From: Desulforadius tongensis | Lineage (GTDB): Bacteria; Bacillota; Desulfotomaculia; Desulfotomaculales; Desulfohalotomaculaceae | NCBI RefSeq assembly: GCF_016907915.1 | Contig: NZ_JAFBCW010000019.1 | Coordinates: 1-47,206, forward strand | Length of the DNA: 47,206 nucleotides | Direction of reading: 5' to 3' | Made by a program: the position numbers and the translations under genes | The notes under the pieces: model-generated | Database searches by the model: none | What the model was told of the DNA's origin: nothing | What the model saw: only the letters and a program-made list of their open reading frames with translations | In this document: one piece after another, positions 25,033 through 33,916 of the stretch | How positions within the stretch are numbered: the stretch's first letter is position 1 | Layout of the letters: the number at the start of each line of letters is the position of its first letter

Positions 25033-25491
25033 TCAGTCTTCATTTTTAAGATCGTTTTTCCACATAATGATGGCATCTTCATTGGTATCACTGTAATAGT
25101 TTTTTCGCAAACCCTGTTCTTTAAAACCCAACCGGGTATACAACCTGCGGGCATATATATTGGACGGGCGTACTTCCAACGTCATTTTGTCGGCACCCAG
25201 TTCCAGCGCCTTGTTCATTAACTGCCGCATCAACCGGCGGCCGATCTTTTGATGGCGATAATCGGGGTGCACAGCAATATTGGTAATATGGGCTTCATCC
25301 AGCACCACCCATATACCGCCATAGCCAACCACCCGGTCACCCTTCAGCGCCACTATATAATGTCCAAAATCATTATGCATAATTTCATATACAAAGGCCT
25401 GGTATGACCAAGGTGTGGGGAAGGATTCTTTTTCTATCTGCAGCACCTCAACCAGGTGCTCCGGCTGCATGTCTTTAAATTTAATTTCCAC
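25033..25491 (-). CDS. rimI: ribosomal protein S18-alanine N-acetyltransferase RimI
   Basis: GNAT-fold acetyltransferase, 152 residues. The acetyl-CoA motif A is ITNIAVHPDYRHQKIGRRLM (about residues 69-88; key R/Q-x-x-G-x-G/A pattern), and LEVRPSNIYARRLYTRLGF is the RimI-typical motif B. The GTG start at 25491 lies inside the end of tsaB (11-base overlap), so they are coupled. In Firmicutes rimI usually sits between tsaB and tsaD, as here. Confidence 0.93.
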   Translation of the reverse strand: MEIKFKDMQPEHLVEVLQIEKESFPTPWSYQAFVYEIMHNDFGHYIVALKGDRVVGYGGIWVVLDEAHITNIAVHPDYRHQKIGRRLMRQLMNKALELGADKMTLEVRPSNIYARRLYTRLGFKEQGLRKNYYSDTNEDAIIMWKNDLKNED

Positions 25492-26209
25492 AGCTGCATT
25501 CCCCGGACAATTTATGCTTCTCGGCCCATTTTATCTCTGCCTCAGATTGACGGATGTACTGCGGCTTTATTTCTAACGGCGATATACCCTTTCCCCTTTT
25601 AAGTTCCAGCATCCCCATTTCCGCCACCACAGCGCCCCGGGGCAGCGCCACGGCCCGGGCAGCAAACTGCGCCCTGTTACCCATGGTTTGGATTATTTCT
25701 TCCCGGTAAACATCTACCCCATCACCTAAAAACAGCACCTTATCCGGCCACTGATTTAAAATTTGCATTAGTTCACCGGGCGGAACAGCCATTAACCCGG
25801 TCAGTCTTTTTAATTCCTTCTCCTTTCCCCGGTATACCGCTGTATATACTTCATTTTTACGGGCATTTAATACCGGGCATATCAGCCCGTGATAGCCAAC
25901 CAGCGGATAAGCCAAGGCATCCAATGTGGAAACCGCCATCACAGGCAGTTTCCAGGTGTGGGCCAAGGTTTTGGCAGTGGTTATTCCAATCCGCAGGCCG
26001 GTAAACGACCCCGGTCCCGATGATACTGCAATGCCGTCCAACTGCTCCGGTTTAATTCCGGCATCGGCAATGACCTTTTTAATCATGGGCAGTAAATTGA
26101 CGGAATGGGTACGCTTATTATTGACAAATCCTTCTGCCAGCAGTTTGTTTTCCTCCAGCACTGCCACTCCGGCCACCGGTGTAGCAGCTTCAATTCCCAG
26201 CACGTACAA
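25481..26209 (-). CDS. tsaB: tRNA threonylcarbamoyladenosine biosynthesis protein TsaB
   Basis: Partner of TsaD and TsaE in t6A synthesis; inactive ASKHA-fold homologue of TsaD. It has VLGIEAATPVAGVAVLEE at the start and the family block AVSSGPGSFTGLRIGITTAK near residue 65. I start at TTG 26209, where AGGAG is 10 bases upstream and the sequence fits the usual N-terminus (242 residues). The open frame extends to 26248 but the extra residues are inside tsaE. It overlaps the tsaE stop by about 20 bases. Confidence 0.94.
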   Translation of the reverse strand: MYVLGIEAATPVAGVAVLEENKLLAEGFVNNKRTHSVNLLPMIKKVIADAGIKPEQLDGIAVSSGPGSFTGLRIGITTAKTLAHTWKLPVMAVSTLDALAYPLVGYHGLICPVLNARKNEVYTAVYRGKEKELKRLTGLMAVPPGELMQILNQWPDKVLFLGDGVDVYREEIIQTMGNRAQFAARAVALPRGAVVAEMGMLELKRGKGISPLEIKPQYIRQSEAEIKWAEKHKLSGECSCGN

Positions 26210-26663
26210 TTTTCCACAACTCCTCAACCACTTTATTATACCTATCACCCCGGGGATAAAACTTTAAAATTCTTTCCCCTTCTCCCCGGTTGATTATTTT
26301 TAAGTCCAGTCTTTCTTCCGGCAGCACTTCACTGACAACATCAGCCCATTCCACTAAAGTTACCCCGTTACCATAAAAATATTCCTCGTAACCCAGGTCG
26401 GCCATGTCGCCGGCCCCGCTCAGGCGATATACATCCATATGGTAAAAAGGGTAATGCCCCTGGTATTCGTTAATCAAAGTAAATGTGGGACTGGTTACAT
26501 ATTCATTTACCCCTAAACCCTCAGCCACTCCCTGGGAAAAACTGGTTTTGCCTGCTCCCAAATCTCCATACAAGCAAAACACATCTCCCGGTTCAGCCAA
26601 CTGTCCCAAGAGCTTTCCCAACCGCCGGGTGTCTTCCGGTGATTTTGATATAATTTCGTACAT
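26190..26663 (-). CDS. tsaE: tRNA threonylcarbamoyladenosine biosynthesis protein TsaE
   Basis: Small ATPase that powers turnover of the TsaBD complex. 157 residues, with Walker A GDLGAGKTS near residue 33, switch-like TSPTFTLINEY near 58, and DVYRL followed by LVEWADV. The first gene of the t6A cluster, with GAGGTGGAAAT before the ATG and TATAAT at about 26685-26680 as a possible -10 box. Conserved order tsaE - tsaB - rimI. Confidence 0.95.
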   Translation of the reverse strand: MYEIISKSPEDTRRLGKLLGQLAEPGDVFCLYGDLGAGKTSFSQGVAEGLGVNEYVTSPTFTLINEYQGHYPFYHMDVYRLSGAGDMADLGYEEYFYGNGVTLVEWADVVSEVLPEERLDLKIINRGEGERILKFYPRGDRYNKVVEELWKIVRAGN

Positions 26664-26715
26664 ATTTCCACCTCAACCATATATTATACCCGAAAGTCCA
26701 TAGTTGCGAAACAAA

Positions 26716-26738
26716 AAACCCGGGAGGCTCCCGGGTTT
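26716..26738 (-). terminator. intrinsic terminator after the receiver-domain gene
   Basis: AAACCCGGGAG pairs with CTCCCGGGTTT (11 bp), and the minus strand continues TTTGTTT. Lies 20 bases beyond the stop of the receiver protein. Confidence 0.85.
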
Positions 26739-26758
26739 CCATGGCTGTATAAAGATAT

Positions 26759-27172
26759 TTACATGGCACATGAATTTTTCATTTCTTCCCTTCTCATTTC
26801 TCTGGACCAAATAAACTCATCAATGGTGTCCCTTATATCTTCAACATCAAAGGGCTTGGCCATACACTTCAAAGCGCCCCCTTCCAGGGACTTATTGATT
26901 ATATCTTCAGTATTGTTAGCCGTCATCATAACCACTTCCACGTTAGAGGCCATCATTTTTATTTTACTCAATGCTTCTAATCCATCCATTACCGGCATGC
27001 GAATATCCATAAAAATCAAATCATAATGACCTTTTCTTACCGCTTCCACTGCCTCTTGACCATTTTTCGCAGTACTGGCATTGTGTCCCGCTTCCTTTAT
27101 CAGTATTTCCAGTAAATATCTTACCCCCGATTGATCGTCAACAATTAATATGTTGAGAGGCTTGCTTGTCAT
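26759..27172 (-). CDS. single-domain response regulator (Spo0F/CheY-like)
   Basis: 137 residues forming one receiver domain. The acidic pocket is VDD near residue 10, the phospho-accepting Asp is in LIFMDIRMPVMDG near residue 53, followed by the switch Thr in MMTAN and Lys in MAKPFD. No output domain, so it should act as a relay or by protein contact, like Spo0F. I start at the second ATG of the pair (27172) because AAGGGG is 7 bases upstream. It is monocistronic with its own terminator. Confidence 0.88.
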   Translation of the reverse strand: MTSKPLNILIVDDQSGVRYLLEILIKEAGHNASTAKNGQEAVEAVRKGHYDLIFMDIRMPVMDGLEALSKIKMMASNVEVVMMTANNTEDIINKSLEGGALKCMAKPFDVEDIRDTIDEFIWSREMRREEMKNSCAM

Positions 27173-27276
27173 ATTCATACCCCTTCCGACAAAATATAAC
27201 ATTAATTAGTAATTAAGTATATTTTTACCATTGTTTTATCTATTCTACATCCCTCTTCCTTTTCCTGCCAGATAAA

Positions 27277-28410
27277 TTAATTTTGGGGTAAAATTTTTCT
27301 CCCATTTACAAAGACCTGTTCCACTCGACAGCGTATATCGTAAAAAGGCCTATCAAGAATAACTATATCTGCATCTTTACCCGGTTCCAAGCTGCCTAAA
27401 CGATGACTTAAGCCCAGTATTGCTGCCGGATTAATGGTTATCGCCCTTAAAGCCTCTTCTTCAGGCAAACCGGCCCGTATGGTCAGAGCAGCCGAAAGTG
27501 ACAGGTACTGTACCGGCACTACCGGGTGGTCGGTCATCACCGCGAACTTTACTCCCGCCTGGTACAGGACGGCAGCATTCTTCAAGCTTACCCCCTGCAG
27601 TTCCACCTTAGCCCGGTTGGTAATAATGGGACCAATAATAACAGGAATCTTTTTTTCCGCCAGCAGGTCTGCTACTTTATATCCCTCGGTACAGTGTTCA
27701 ATAACTATTTTTATATCGAATTCCTCTGCAATGCGCACCGCTGTCATAATATCATCCGCCCTGTGGGCATGAATCCTCAAGGGCAATTCCCTTTTTATAA
27801 CCGGAACCAGCGACTCATATTTTAAATCCCGTTCTTTACTTTCCCTGCGCATATAGTTAATGGTTTCCACCAGCGTCTGACGCAGCAGAGCCGCATTGGC
27901 CATTCTGGTTGCCGGTGTCTTTTTTTCGCCGCCATATACCCTTTTAGGGTTTTCTCCCAATGCCGCCTTTACACCCACAGGGTTTTTAATAACCATGCGA
28001 TCTGCAACGGTACCCTTGGTTTTCAGCGCCACCATTTCCCCACCAAGGACATTGGCACTGCCGGGGGTTACAACCACTGCGGTCACTCCGGCAAAAAGGG
28101 CATCGGTAAAAGCAATGTCAGAGGGATTAATGGCATCAATTGCCCGCAGGTGCGGAGTGACAGGATTGGTGGTTTCGTTGCCGTCGTCACCCTCCAGACT
28201 GTAAATCTCTTCCATGATACCCACGTGACAGTGGGCATCAATAAACCCCGGCAGCACCAATTTACCGCTGGCATCAATCACTTCACACCGGGAAGGTATA
28301 TCGATACCAACGCCCACATCAGTAATTTTATCGTCTTCGATCAACACAGTGCCCTTTTCCAGCACCCTTCCGGTAATGGTATAAACAGTTCCTCCAGTAA
28401 TTGCCAACAT
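27277..28410 (-). CDS. amidohydrolase (imidazolonepropionase/aryldialkylphosphatase-like)
   Basis: 377-residue metal-dependent hydrolase of the amidohydrolase superfamily. The first metal ligands are in PGFIDAHCHVG (about residues 57-67), further His residues in PLRIHAHRADD and IVIEHCTEGY, and the Asp ligand in MTDHPV. The C-terminal strand motif LGLSHRLGSLEPGKDADIVILD is typical. I start at the ATG 28410 (GGAG is 11 bases upstream). Substrate cannot be told; many such genes are dipeptidase- or hydantoinase-like. Confidence 0.88.
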   Translation of the reverse strand: MLAITGGTVYTITGRVLEKGTVLIEDDKITDVGVGIDIPSRCEVIDASGKLVLPGFIDAHCHVGIMEEIYSLEGDDGNETTNPVTPHLRAIDAINPSDIAFTDALFAGVTAVVVTPGSANVLGGEMVALKTKGTVADRMVIKNPVGVKAALGENPKRVYGGEKKTPATRMANAALLRQTLVETINYMRRESKERDLKYESLVPVIKRELPLRIHAHRADDIMTAVRIAEEFDIKIVIEHCTEGYKVADLLAEKKIPVIIGPIITNRAKVELQGVSLKNAAVLYQAGVKFAVMTDHPVVPVQYLSLSAALTIRAGLPEEEALRAITINPAAILGLSHRLGSLEPGKDADIVILDRPFYDIRCRVEQVFVNGRKILPQN

Positions 28411-28530
28411 ATATTTAAACACTCCAGATATTTACAATTATTTAATGCTAATTTTTATTTTATTCGTGAAAATGGCCAAAAACCCTTCTCTGCAGCGAAC
28501 ATTTTTAATTTTGTTTGTTTTTCATGCTTT

Positions 28531-28570
28531 TATCGACATTATTGACATATTTCTTATTAGTATCGACATT
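28531..28570. repeat. direct repeats in the amidohydrolase upstream region
   Basis: TATCGACATT at 28531-28540 and again at 28561-28570, exactly 30 bp apart, with a related ATTGACATAT at 28541-28550. The spacing puts the copies on the same helix face, as expected of a regulator site. Otherwise the 187-base gap is AT-rich without features. Confidence 0.4.
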
Positions 28571-28596
28571 AAATTTCACAATTGCACAATTATAAC

Positions 28597-29316
28597 TTAT
28601 TTACAAAATTCGTTTGCATATTTAATAAGTGCTTTAAATATGGCCATGGCCTGGGAATTGTTCTTCCACATTACTTCCGGGTGATATTGTACCCCCAGCA
28701 CAAATTTATTACTACTTTCATGCTCTATGGCTTCTATTACTCCATCTGGTGCCAATGCCGAAATTTTTATGTTTTGACCCAATTTACCCACCATCTGATG
28801 GTGAAAGCTGTTTACTTTGATTGATTTTTGGCCCAAGATCTTTTCCAGCAGTGAACCAGCAGTAACGGTAACGGTATGGGTTGGATACCACCTGGGAGCC
28901 TGCTGGCTGTGTTTTAAAGGTTTTTTTATTTCGCTGGTTATATCCTGACAAACGGTCCCCCCCGCTGCCACATTTAGCACCTGGGCTCCCCTGCATATTC
29001 CTAAAATGGGCATTCCCTCTTCCAATGCTTTTTGGGCTATCTCCAGTTCAAAGTGATCGCACCGGGGGCATATTTCACCGCTGCCCGGTTGGGGTTCTTC
29101 CCCAAAAAGCAGCGGGTCAATATCGCCCCCACCGGGCAGCAGCAGTCCCTGGCAGAGCGCCAGCATCCGCCGTACATGATAGTTGGGGGCCAGTACCGGC
29201 AGTATCAGCGGCACCCCGCCGGCGGCAGCTACTGCTTCAATGTAGTATTTGCTCAGCCAAACCCGCCCGGTGTCTTCATCAAAACAGCAGGTAATCCCAA
29301 TAACCGGTAATGACAT
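28597..29316 (-). CDS. gamma-glutamyl-gamma-aminobutyrate hydrolase family protein (class I GATase-like)
   Basis: 239 residues of the PuuD-type peptidase C26 family. The nucleophile elbow is PILGICRGAQVLNVAAGG (Cys near residue 102), the catalytic His/Glu pair is in GVQYHPEVMW, and the N-terminus PVIGITCCFDEDTGR is usual. PuuD cleaves the gamma-glutamyl amide of gamma-glutamyl-GABA; other members act on other gamma-glutamyl compounds. It reads in the same direction as, and downstream of, the mazEF genes, after their terminator. No polyamine-degradation genes are near. Confidence 0.86.
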   Translation of the reverse strand: MSLPVIGITCCFDEDTGRVWLSKYYIEAVAAAGGVPLILPVLAPNYHVRRMLALCQGLLLPGGGDIDPLLFGEEPQPGSGEICPRCDHFELEIAQKALEEGMPILGICRGAQVLNVAAGGTVCQDITSEIKKPLKHSQQAPRWYPTHTVTVTAGSLLEKILGQKSIKVNSFHHQMVGKLGQNIKISALAPDGVIEAIEHESSNKFVLGVQYHPEVMWKNNSQAMAIFKALIKYANEFCK

Positions 29317-29385
29317 TTCGGCCTCCTTATGGTTTTCAAGTTAAACTTTTATCTTAAATAAATATAGTTTTGGGCAAATAAAAAA

Positions 29386-29421
29386 AGACTGATAAATAAC
29401 ATTTCGTTATTTACTCAGTCT
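29386..29421 (-). terminator. intrinsic terminator of mazEF
   Basis: On the minus strand AGACTGAGTAAATAAC pairs with GTTATTTATCAGTCT (one bulge) across loop GAAAT, followed by a seven-T run. Confidence 0.88.
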
Positions 29422-29498
29422 GGCGGCAGTTTTACCCTATTCTGAAAAATTTATCCTTCAATACCTAAAAACTAAAAGTGCGTTTAACCGCGCCCCAG

Positions 29499-29849
29499 TT
29501 AAAGTTCAATAAGCCCAAGGCTTACTTCTATTGCTTTTTTTACGTCATTCATCAATCCATCATTTAAGGAACTTACCCTCTGCAGCAGCCTGCTTTTATC
29601 AATGGTTCTTATTTGCTCCAACAATACTACCGAATCCCTGTTTAAACCGCTGATTTCACCACTAATCTCCACGTGAGTTGGCAGCTTTGCCTTGGCAATT
29701 TGGGACGTTATGGCTGCCACAATGGTGGTGGGGCTGTACTGGTTACCGATATCGTTTTGCAGTATCAACACCGGCCTGGTGCCACCTTGCTCCGAGCCAA
29801 CCACCGGGCTAAGGTCAGCATAAAATATATCCCCACGTTTTATTTGCAT
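29499..29849 (-). CDS. mazF: MazF/NdoA-family endoribonuclease toxin
   Basis: 116 residues, the length and sequence of EndoA/NdoA of Firmicutes: starts [21 protein letters not shown] with [10 protein letters not shown], and the conserved [14 protein letters not shown] and [16 protein letters not shown] blocks. The family cleaves single-stranded mRNA at short specific sites. The ATG follows the antitoxin stop directly. In Bacillus this chromosomal pair follows alr; alr is not here. Confidence 0.95.
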   Translation of the reverse strand: MQIKRGDIFYADLSPVVGSEQGGTRPVLILQNDIGNQYSPTTIVAAITSQIAKAKLPTHVEISGEISGLNRDSVVLLEQIRTIDKSRLLQRVSSLNDGLMNDVKKAIEVSLGLIEL

Positions 29850-30116
29850 TTAACTACCCTCCGCAGCGGGCAAGTACTCGTCAGCCTCTGCTTCAAGCTT
29901 GGCCTGCTCCGTTGCCAGTTCTAAATTTATACTGGCCATCTCTAAATACCCTTTTTTCATTTGTTCCCGCATATACCAGCGTTTCTTTTCAGAGATGTAA
30001 GCGTAAACAGCCTGGCGCATCAATTCCCCTCGATCCAGGTCTTCCCGCCGGGCTAAAACATCAATTTCATCCACAAGATTGTCGGGTAGGTTCACTTCTA
30101 CTTTTTTGTAACTCAC
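29850..30116 (-). CDS. mazE: ribbon-helix-helix antitoxin of MazF (EndoAI type)
   Basis: 88 residues: the N-terminal ribbon-helix-helix (KKVEVNLPDNLVDEIDVLARREDLDRGELMRQAVYAY in part) binds DNA as a dimer, and the acidic C-terminal region (about residues 55-88) would wrap the MazF toxin. GTG start at 30116. AGGGAGGGG is about 8-10 bases upstream. The stop and the mazF start are adjacent, so the two are translated together and probably self-regulate. Confidence 0.9.
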   Translation of the reverse strand: MSYKKVEVNLPDNLVDEIDVLARREDLDRGELMRQAVYAYISEKKRWYMREQMKKGYLEMASINLELATEQAKLEAEADEYLPAAEGS

Positions 30117-30219
30117 CTACCGAACCCCTCCCTTGGCCCCCATTTTCGCCTGATGTAATTAATTATATACAGTTACAGTGCAATAAATCTTATGGTCACC
30201 CATCAATGTTCAAGGTATA

Positions 30220-30723
30220 TTAAATCCCCGTGCCATCTTTTGCCGCCACAGACTTTCGGGAAAGGCTGATCTTCCCGGTGCGCACCATCTCTATAATACC
30301 GTGATCCCGCAGCACTTCACACAGGGCATCAATTTTTTGCTCATCCCCGGTTAATTCTATTACCATGGTTTCCCGGCTGACATCCACTATTTTGGCTCTG
30401 AATATCTCTACAATATCCACAATGTCTGAGCGTTTGTCCGGGTTAGCTTTAACTTTTATCAACGCCAGCTCCCGGTTAATGGCATCCATTCCTTCTATGC
30501 GTAGTATTTTAATAACTTCCACCAGTTTGGACAGCTGCTTAATCACTTGATCCAGCACCTGGTCATCGCCCTGTACCACCACAGTAATTCTGGTGATATC
30601 GGGATCTTCAGTCAAGCCGGCAGCAATACTTTCAATGTTGAACATCCGCCTGGACAGTAAACCGGAAATGCGTGCCAGTACGCCGGGTTTATTTACTACT
30701 AAAACAGCAAGACTGTGTTTCAT
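30220..30723 (-). CDS. ilvN: acetolactate synthase small (regulatory) subunit
   Basis: 167 residues: the N-terminal ACT domain (HSLAVLVVNKPGVLARISGLLSRRMFNIESI) senses branched-chain amino acids, and the C-terminal half (about 80-160) is the usual dimerisation and activation domain. It stimulates and feedback-controls the catalytic IlvB. Unusually, no ilvB gene is adjacent, so it must work with a catalytic subunit encoded elsewhere. GAGGGGATATT stands before the ATG. Confidence 0.93.
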   Translation of the reverse strand: MKHSLAVLVVNKPGVLARISGLLSRRMFNIESIAAGLTEDPDITRITVVVQGDDQVLDQVIKQLSKLVEVIKILRIEGMDAINRELALIKVKANPDKRSDIVDIVEIFRAKIVDVSRETMVIELTGDEQKIDALCEVLRDHGIIEMVRTGKISLSRKSVAAKDGTGI

Positions 30724-30821
30724 AATATCCCCTCACCAAAATAAATCCATAGTTTATTGTAACACAGTCCGCCCGGCCTTTCCAAGGGTAACTTGTTTTC
30801 CTTTCTCTGGCAACTAAATAG

Positions 30822-30841
30822 GGGCTCGATAATTCGAGCCC
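30822..30841. terminator. hairpin between lipA and ilvN
   Basis: GGGCTCGA, loop TAAT, TCGAGCCC: a perfect 8-bp stem. The T run lies on the plus side (CTTTTCCTTTT), while both flanking genes are minus, so on the minus strand it has only TATTTAG. Possible weak terminator of lpdA-lipA. Confidence 0.55.
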
Positions 30842-30888
30842 TTTTCCTTTTATTATAGATATAACCATTGATTGCAAATTTTATCCTA

Positions 30889-31746
30889 CTAACGTTTAAA
30901 AACATCTCCCGCCCGGTAGGAACTGCGTACGTAGGGCCCGGCTTCCACAGCATTAAAACCCATGCTGAAACCCTTATCCCGGTAGTACTGATATGTCTGG
31001 GGCGTGATGTATTCACCCACCGGCAGGTGATCGGCCGTTGGCTGCAGGTACTGCCCAATGGTTAGTATACTGCAGCCCACCCGGCGCAAATCGCTCATCA
31101 CCTGCAGCACCTCGGCGGTGGTTTCACCTAAGCCAACCATCAGGCCGGATTTGGTCAGTATACCGCTGTTTAACTTTTTTGACTGTTTCAGCAGTTCTAA
31201 TGAGCGTTTGTAATCCGCCTGGGGGCGGACATCACTGTACAGCCGGGGTACCGTTTCCACGTTATGATTAATTACATCGGGTTTTGCCTGTACCACTTTA
31301 TAAAGAGCCTCCCGGTCACCGCGAAAGTCAGGGATTAATACTTCTATTGTGGAACAGGGCAATCTTTTCCTTATCGCCTCTATGGTATTGGCAAAGTGCT
31401 GTGCTCCCCCGTCGGGCAAGTCATCCCTGGTTACCGATGTAACCACCACATGTTTTAACCCCAATCTCACCGCCGCCTCGGCCACCCGCTCCGGTTCATG
31501 AATATCCGGCGGTTCCGGCAAACCTTTATCCACCGCACAAAAACGACAGCCTCGGGTGCACACCGGACCTAAAATCATAAAGGTGGCAGTGCGCCGGGAG
31601 AAGCATTCCGAGAGATTGGGACAGCGGGCACTCTGGCAAACTGTGTTTAACGACAGGTCTTTCAGCATTTCCCTGGTTCTGGCCAGGTCTTGGGAACAGG
31701 TTACCTTCCGCCGCATCCAGTCCGGAAAACGTCTTTCTTTGCTCAT
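30889..31746 (-). CDS. lipA: lipoyl synthase LipA
   Basis: Radical SAM enzyme that inserts two sulfurs into octanoyl groups on lipoyl domains. 285 residues. The auxiliary cluster motif [12 protein letters not shown] (C-x4-C-x5-C) precedes the radical SAM motif [10 protein letters not shown] (C-x3-C-x2-C), and SSYRAGD near the C-terminus supplies the Ser ligand of the auxiliary cluster. It lies 17 bases downstream of lpdA, suggesting one transcript. No lipB or lplA is nearby. Confidence 0.96.
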   Translation of the reverse strand: MSKERRFPDWMRRKVTCSQDLARTREMLKDLSLNTVCQSARCPNLSECFSRRTATFMILGPVCTRGCRFCAVDKGLPEPPDIHEPERVAEAAVRLGLKHVVVTSVTRDDLPDGGAQHFANTIEAIRKRLPCSTIEVLIPDFRGDREALYKVVQAKPDVINHNVETVPRLYSDVRPQADYKRSLELLKQSKKLNSGILTKSGLMVGLGETTAEVLQVMSDLRRVGCSILTIGQYLQPTADHLPVGEYITPQTYQYYRDKGFSMGFNAVEAGPYVRSSYRAGDVFKR

Positions 31747-31763
31747 AATTAATAACCTCTTTT

Positions 31764-33146
31764 TTAAATGTTTATCGCTCTGCCGTGCACCGCTTCTGCC
31801 GCTTCGGCCAGTGCTTCGGCCAGCGTGGGATGGGCATGGATGGTGTTGGCCACCTGTTCCGCAGTGGCTCCCAATTGTATTGCCAGGGCCGCTTCGGCAA
31901 TAAGGTCGCTGGCGTGGGGTCCCACTATGTGCACGCCTAAAATTTTGTCGCTCTCCGGGTCCACCAGCACTTTAACAAAGCCGCTGGTTTCACCCATGGC
32001 CTGGGCTTTACCCGATGCCATGAATGGGAATTTGCCCGTTTTAACTTTAATACCTTCATCACTGGCCTGCTGGGTGGTTAAACCCACCCCGGCCACTTCC
32101 GGTGATGTAAATATACAGCTGGGCACCACCCGGTAATCCATGGCCCTTGATCTGCCCATGATGTTGTCCACCGCCACCAACCCCTGGGCTGAAGCCACAT
32201 GGGCCAATTGAATTTTATCGGTAATGTCACCGATGGCGTAAATGCCGGGCACATTGGTCTGCATAAACCGGTTTACTAACACTTCACCTTTCTGCCCAAG
32301 CTCCACCCCGGCCTCTTTTAAGCCCAGGTTATCGGTATTAAAGGCACGGCCAATGGATATTAATATTTTATCCGCAGAGATGGTTTCTCCACCTTCCAGC
32401 ACTACGGCAACTTTATTCCCTTCTTTTTTCACCTTTTCTACCTTTGTTTTTGTCTTTATGGCTATACCCCGGCGTTTTAACAGGGACTGCAGCTGACGTG
32501 CCGCTTCCCGGTCTGCCGTGGGCAATATGGTGGGCATGGCCTCAATAACGGTTACCTTTACCCCGTATTCAGCAAAGATACCGGCAAACTCACACCCTAT
32601 CACACCGCCGCCGATAATCAGCATTTCACCGGGCAGTTTATTTAACTGCCATACTTCGTCAGAAGTAATAACATTTTCCCCGTCATAACCCAGTGCCGGT
32701 ATTAAGGCCGGCCTGCTGCCGGTGGCCACAATAATGTTTTCCGCTTCCAAATTCACACTTTCACCCCGGCCGGTTTCCACCATTACCCTTCCCGGGGCAA
32801 TTATGCGGCCAACACCGTTTATCACTTCTATTTTATGTTTTTTCTTCAGCAGAAACTGCAGGCCCTTTACCAATTGACCGACAACTTGATTTTTACGGGC
32901 TGCCAACCGGGCGTAATCAAGGGAAATACCCGCTACATCAATGCCGAAATCACCGGCACTGCGCACGGCAGCCAGTGTTTCTGCACCGCTGACCAGCGCC
33001 TTGGTGGGAATACACCCCCGGTTTAAACAGGTCCCCCCCAGCTGGTCTTTTTCTACCAAAGCAACACTGGCACCCAGCTGGGCGGCCCGGATGGCTGCCG
33101 TGTATCCACCGGGACCGCCGCCGATAACAACAACTTTGTAGGCCAT
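31764..33146 (-). CDS. lpdA: dihydrolipoyl dehydrogenase
   Basis: FAD flavoprotein that reoxidises lipoyl groups with NAD. 460 residues, with the FAD-binding [10 protein letters not shown], the redox disulfide [11 protein letters not shown], the NAD-binding [11 protein letters not shown] near residue 177, and the C-terminal catalytic His-Glu pair [14 protein letters not shown] start at the ATG 33146, where GGAGG is 7 bases upstream. It lies between the glutamate synthase domain genes and lipA. The complexes it serves (glycine cleavage or 2-oxoacid dehydrogenase) are not in the window. Confidence 0.95.
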   Translation of the reverse strand: MAYKVVVIGGGPGGYTAAIRAAQLGASVALVEKDQLGGTCLNRGCIPTKALVSGAETLAAVRSAGDFGIDVAGISLDYARLAARKNQVVGQLVKGLQFLLKKKHKIEVINGVGRIIAPGRVMVETGRGESVNLEAENIIVATGSRPALIPALGYDGENVITSDEVWQLNKLPGEMLIIGGGVIGCEFAGIFAEYGVKVTVIEAMPTILPTADREAARQLQSLLKRRGIAIKTKTKVEKVKKEGNKVAVVLEGGETISADKILISIGRAFNTDNLGLKEAGVELGQKGEVLVNRFMQTNVPGIYAIGDITDKIQLAHVASAQGLVAVDNIMGRSRAMDYRVVPSCIFTSPEVAGVGLTTQQASDEGIKVKTGKFPFMASGKAQAMGETSGFVKVLVDPESDKILGVHIVGPHASDLIAEAALAIQLGATAEQVANTIHAHPTLAEALAEAAEAVHGRAINI

Positions 33147-33166
33147 GACCACACCTCCGGACTCTT

Positions 33167-33901
33167 TTAGTAGGCGTACAGCCTTCCGTAAGGACGCTTA
33201 GAAACCGGAAGCAGTTTACAGAATGGAACACTTAAAACTTCTTCCAGTTCAAACCCGAAATGGGCACAGTATTCTTCAAGAAACGGCTGCAGTTTTTTTT
33301 CATCTTCCTCGTTTAGTTCAAAGACTTCTACTTCTTTTCCTAGTTTATATCTTTCTACTTCCCCGCGCAAGTAAATTATTCCACCATGCATTCCTGTACC
33401 CAAATAGTCTCCGGTAAGGGGGTCCCCCGGTTTACGGTTTAATCCCAGCACCACTAAAATACCGCCGGCCATATACTCACCAAAGAAATCGCCGGCAGTA
33501 CCGCCGACTACAATGGCGGGAACCCGGTCCTGGTACTCTTTCATATGAATACCCACCCGGTAGCCCACATTACCTTTGATAAAAATTTTGCCACCGCGCA
33601 TGGCATAACCCAGTACATCTCCTGCCCCACCATGTACCACAACAGTGCCGTCATTCATGGTGTTGCCGATACCATCCTGGGCGTTGGCATAAACAGTAAT
33701 TTCCGGACCGTTCATAAAGGCGGCCAGGTCATTCCCCGGTACACCGTTGACAGTTATACGCACTTTTTCGTTAATACCGGTACCGATATAGCGCTGGCCG
33801 TTAACATTATCCAGTACAATCTCTGTTTCGCCGTTCTTCACCGCCTGGTGAATCATTTTATTTAAATCCCGGTAATACATACCCCGGGCATCTATCCGCA
33901 T
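33167..33901 (-). CDS. glutamate synthase alpha subunit C-terminal (GXGXG) domain protein
   Basis: 244 residues of the GXGXG beta-helix that forms domain 3 of glutamate synthase: repeated glycine-rich strands such as NAQDGIGNTMNDGTVVVHGGAGDVLGYAMRGGKIFIKG in part and YMAGGILVVLGLN. It corresponds to the C-terminal part of GltB and structurally closes the FMN/ammonia channel. I start at ATG 33901 (GGAGGGG 6 bases upstream) rather than the GTG 33907. Third gene of the split operon, 15 bases after the FMN-domain gene. Confidence 0.92.
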   Translation of the reverse strand: MRIDARGMYYRDLNKMIHQAVKNGETEIVLDNVNGQRYIGTGINEKVRITVNGVPGNDLAAFMNGPEITVYANAQDGIGNTMNDGTVVVHGGAGDVLGYAMRGGKIFIKGNVGYRVGIHMKEYQDRVPAIVVGGTAGDFFGEYMAGGILVVLGLNRKPGDPLTGDYLGTGMHGGIIYLRGEVERYKLGKEVEVFELNEEDEKKLQPFLEEYCAHFGFELEEVLSVPFCKLLPVSKRPYGRLYAY

Positions 33902-33916
33902 GTACACCCCTCCTCA

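Noticed and set aside
29499-30116. mazEF as a recently acquired mobile addiction module
   Set aside because: Sequence and layout match the stable chromosomal pair of Firmicutes and no mobile sequence flanks it.
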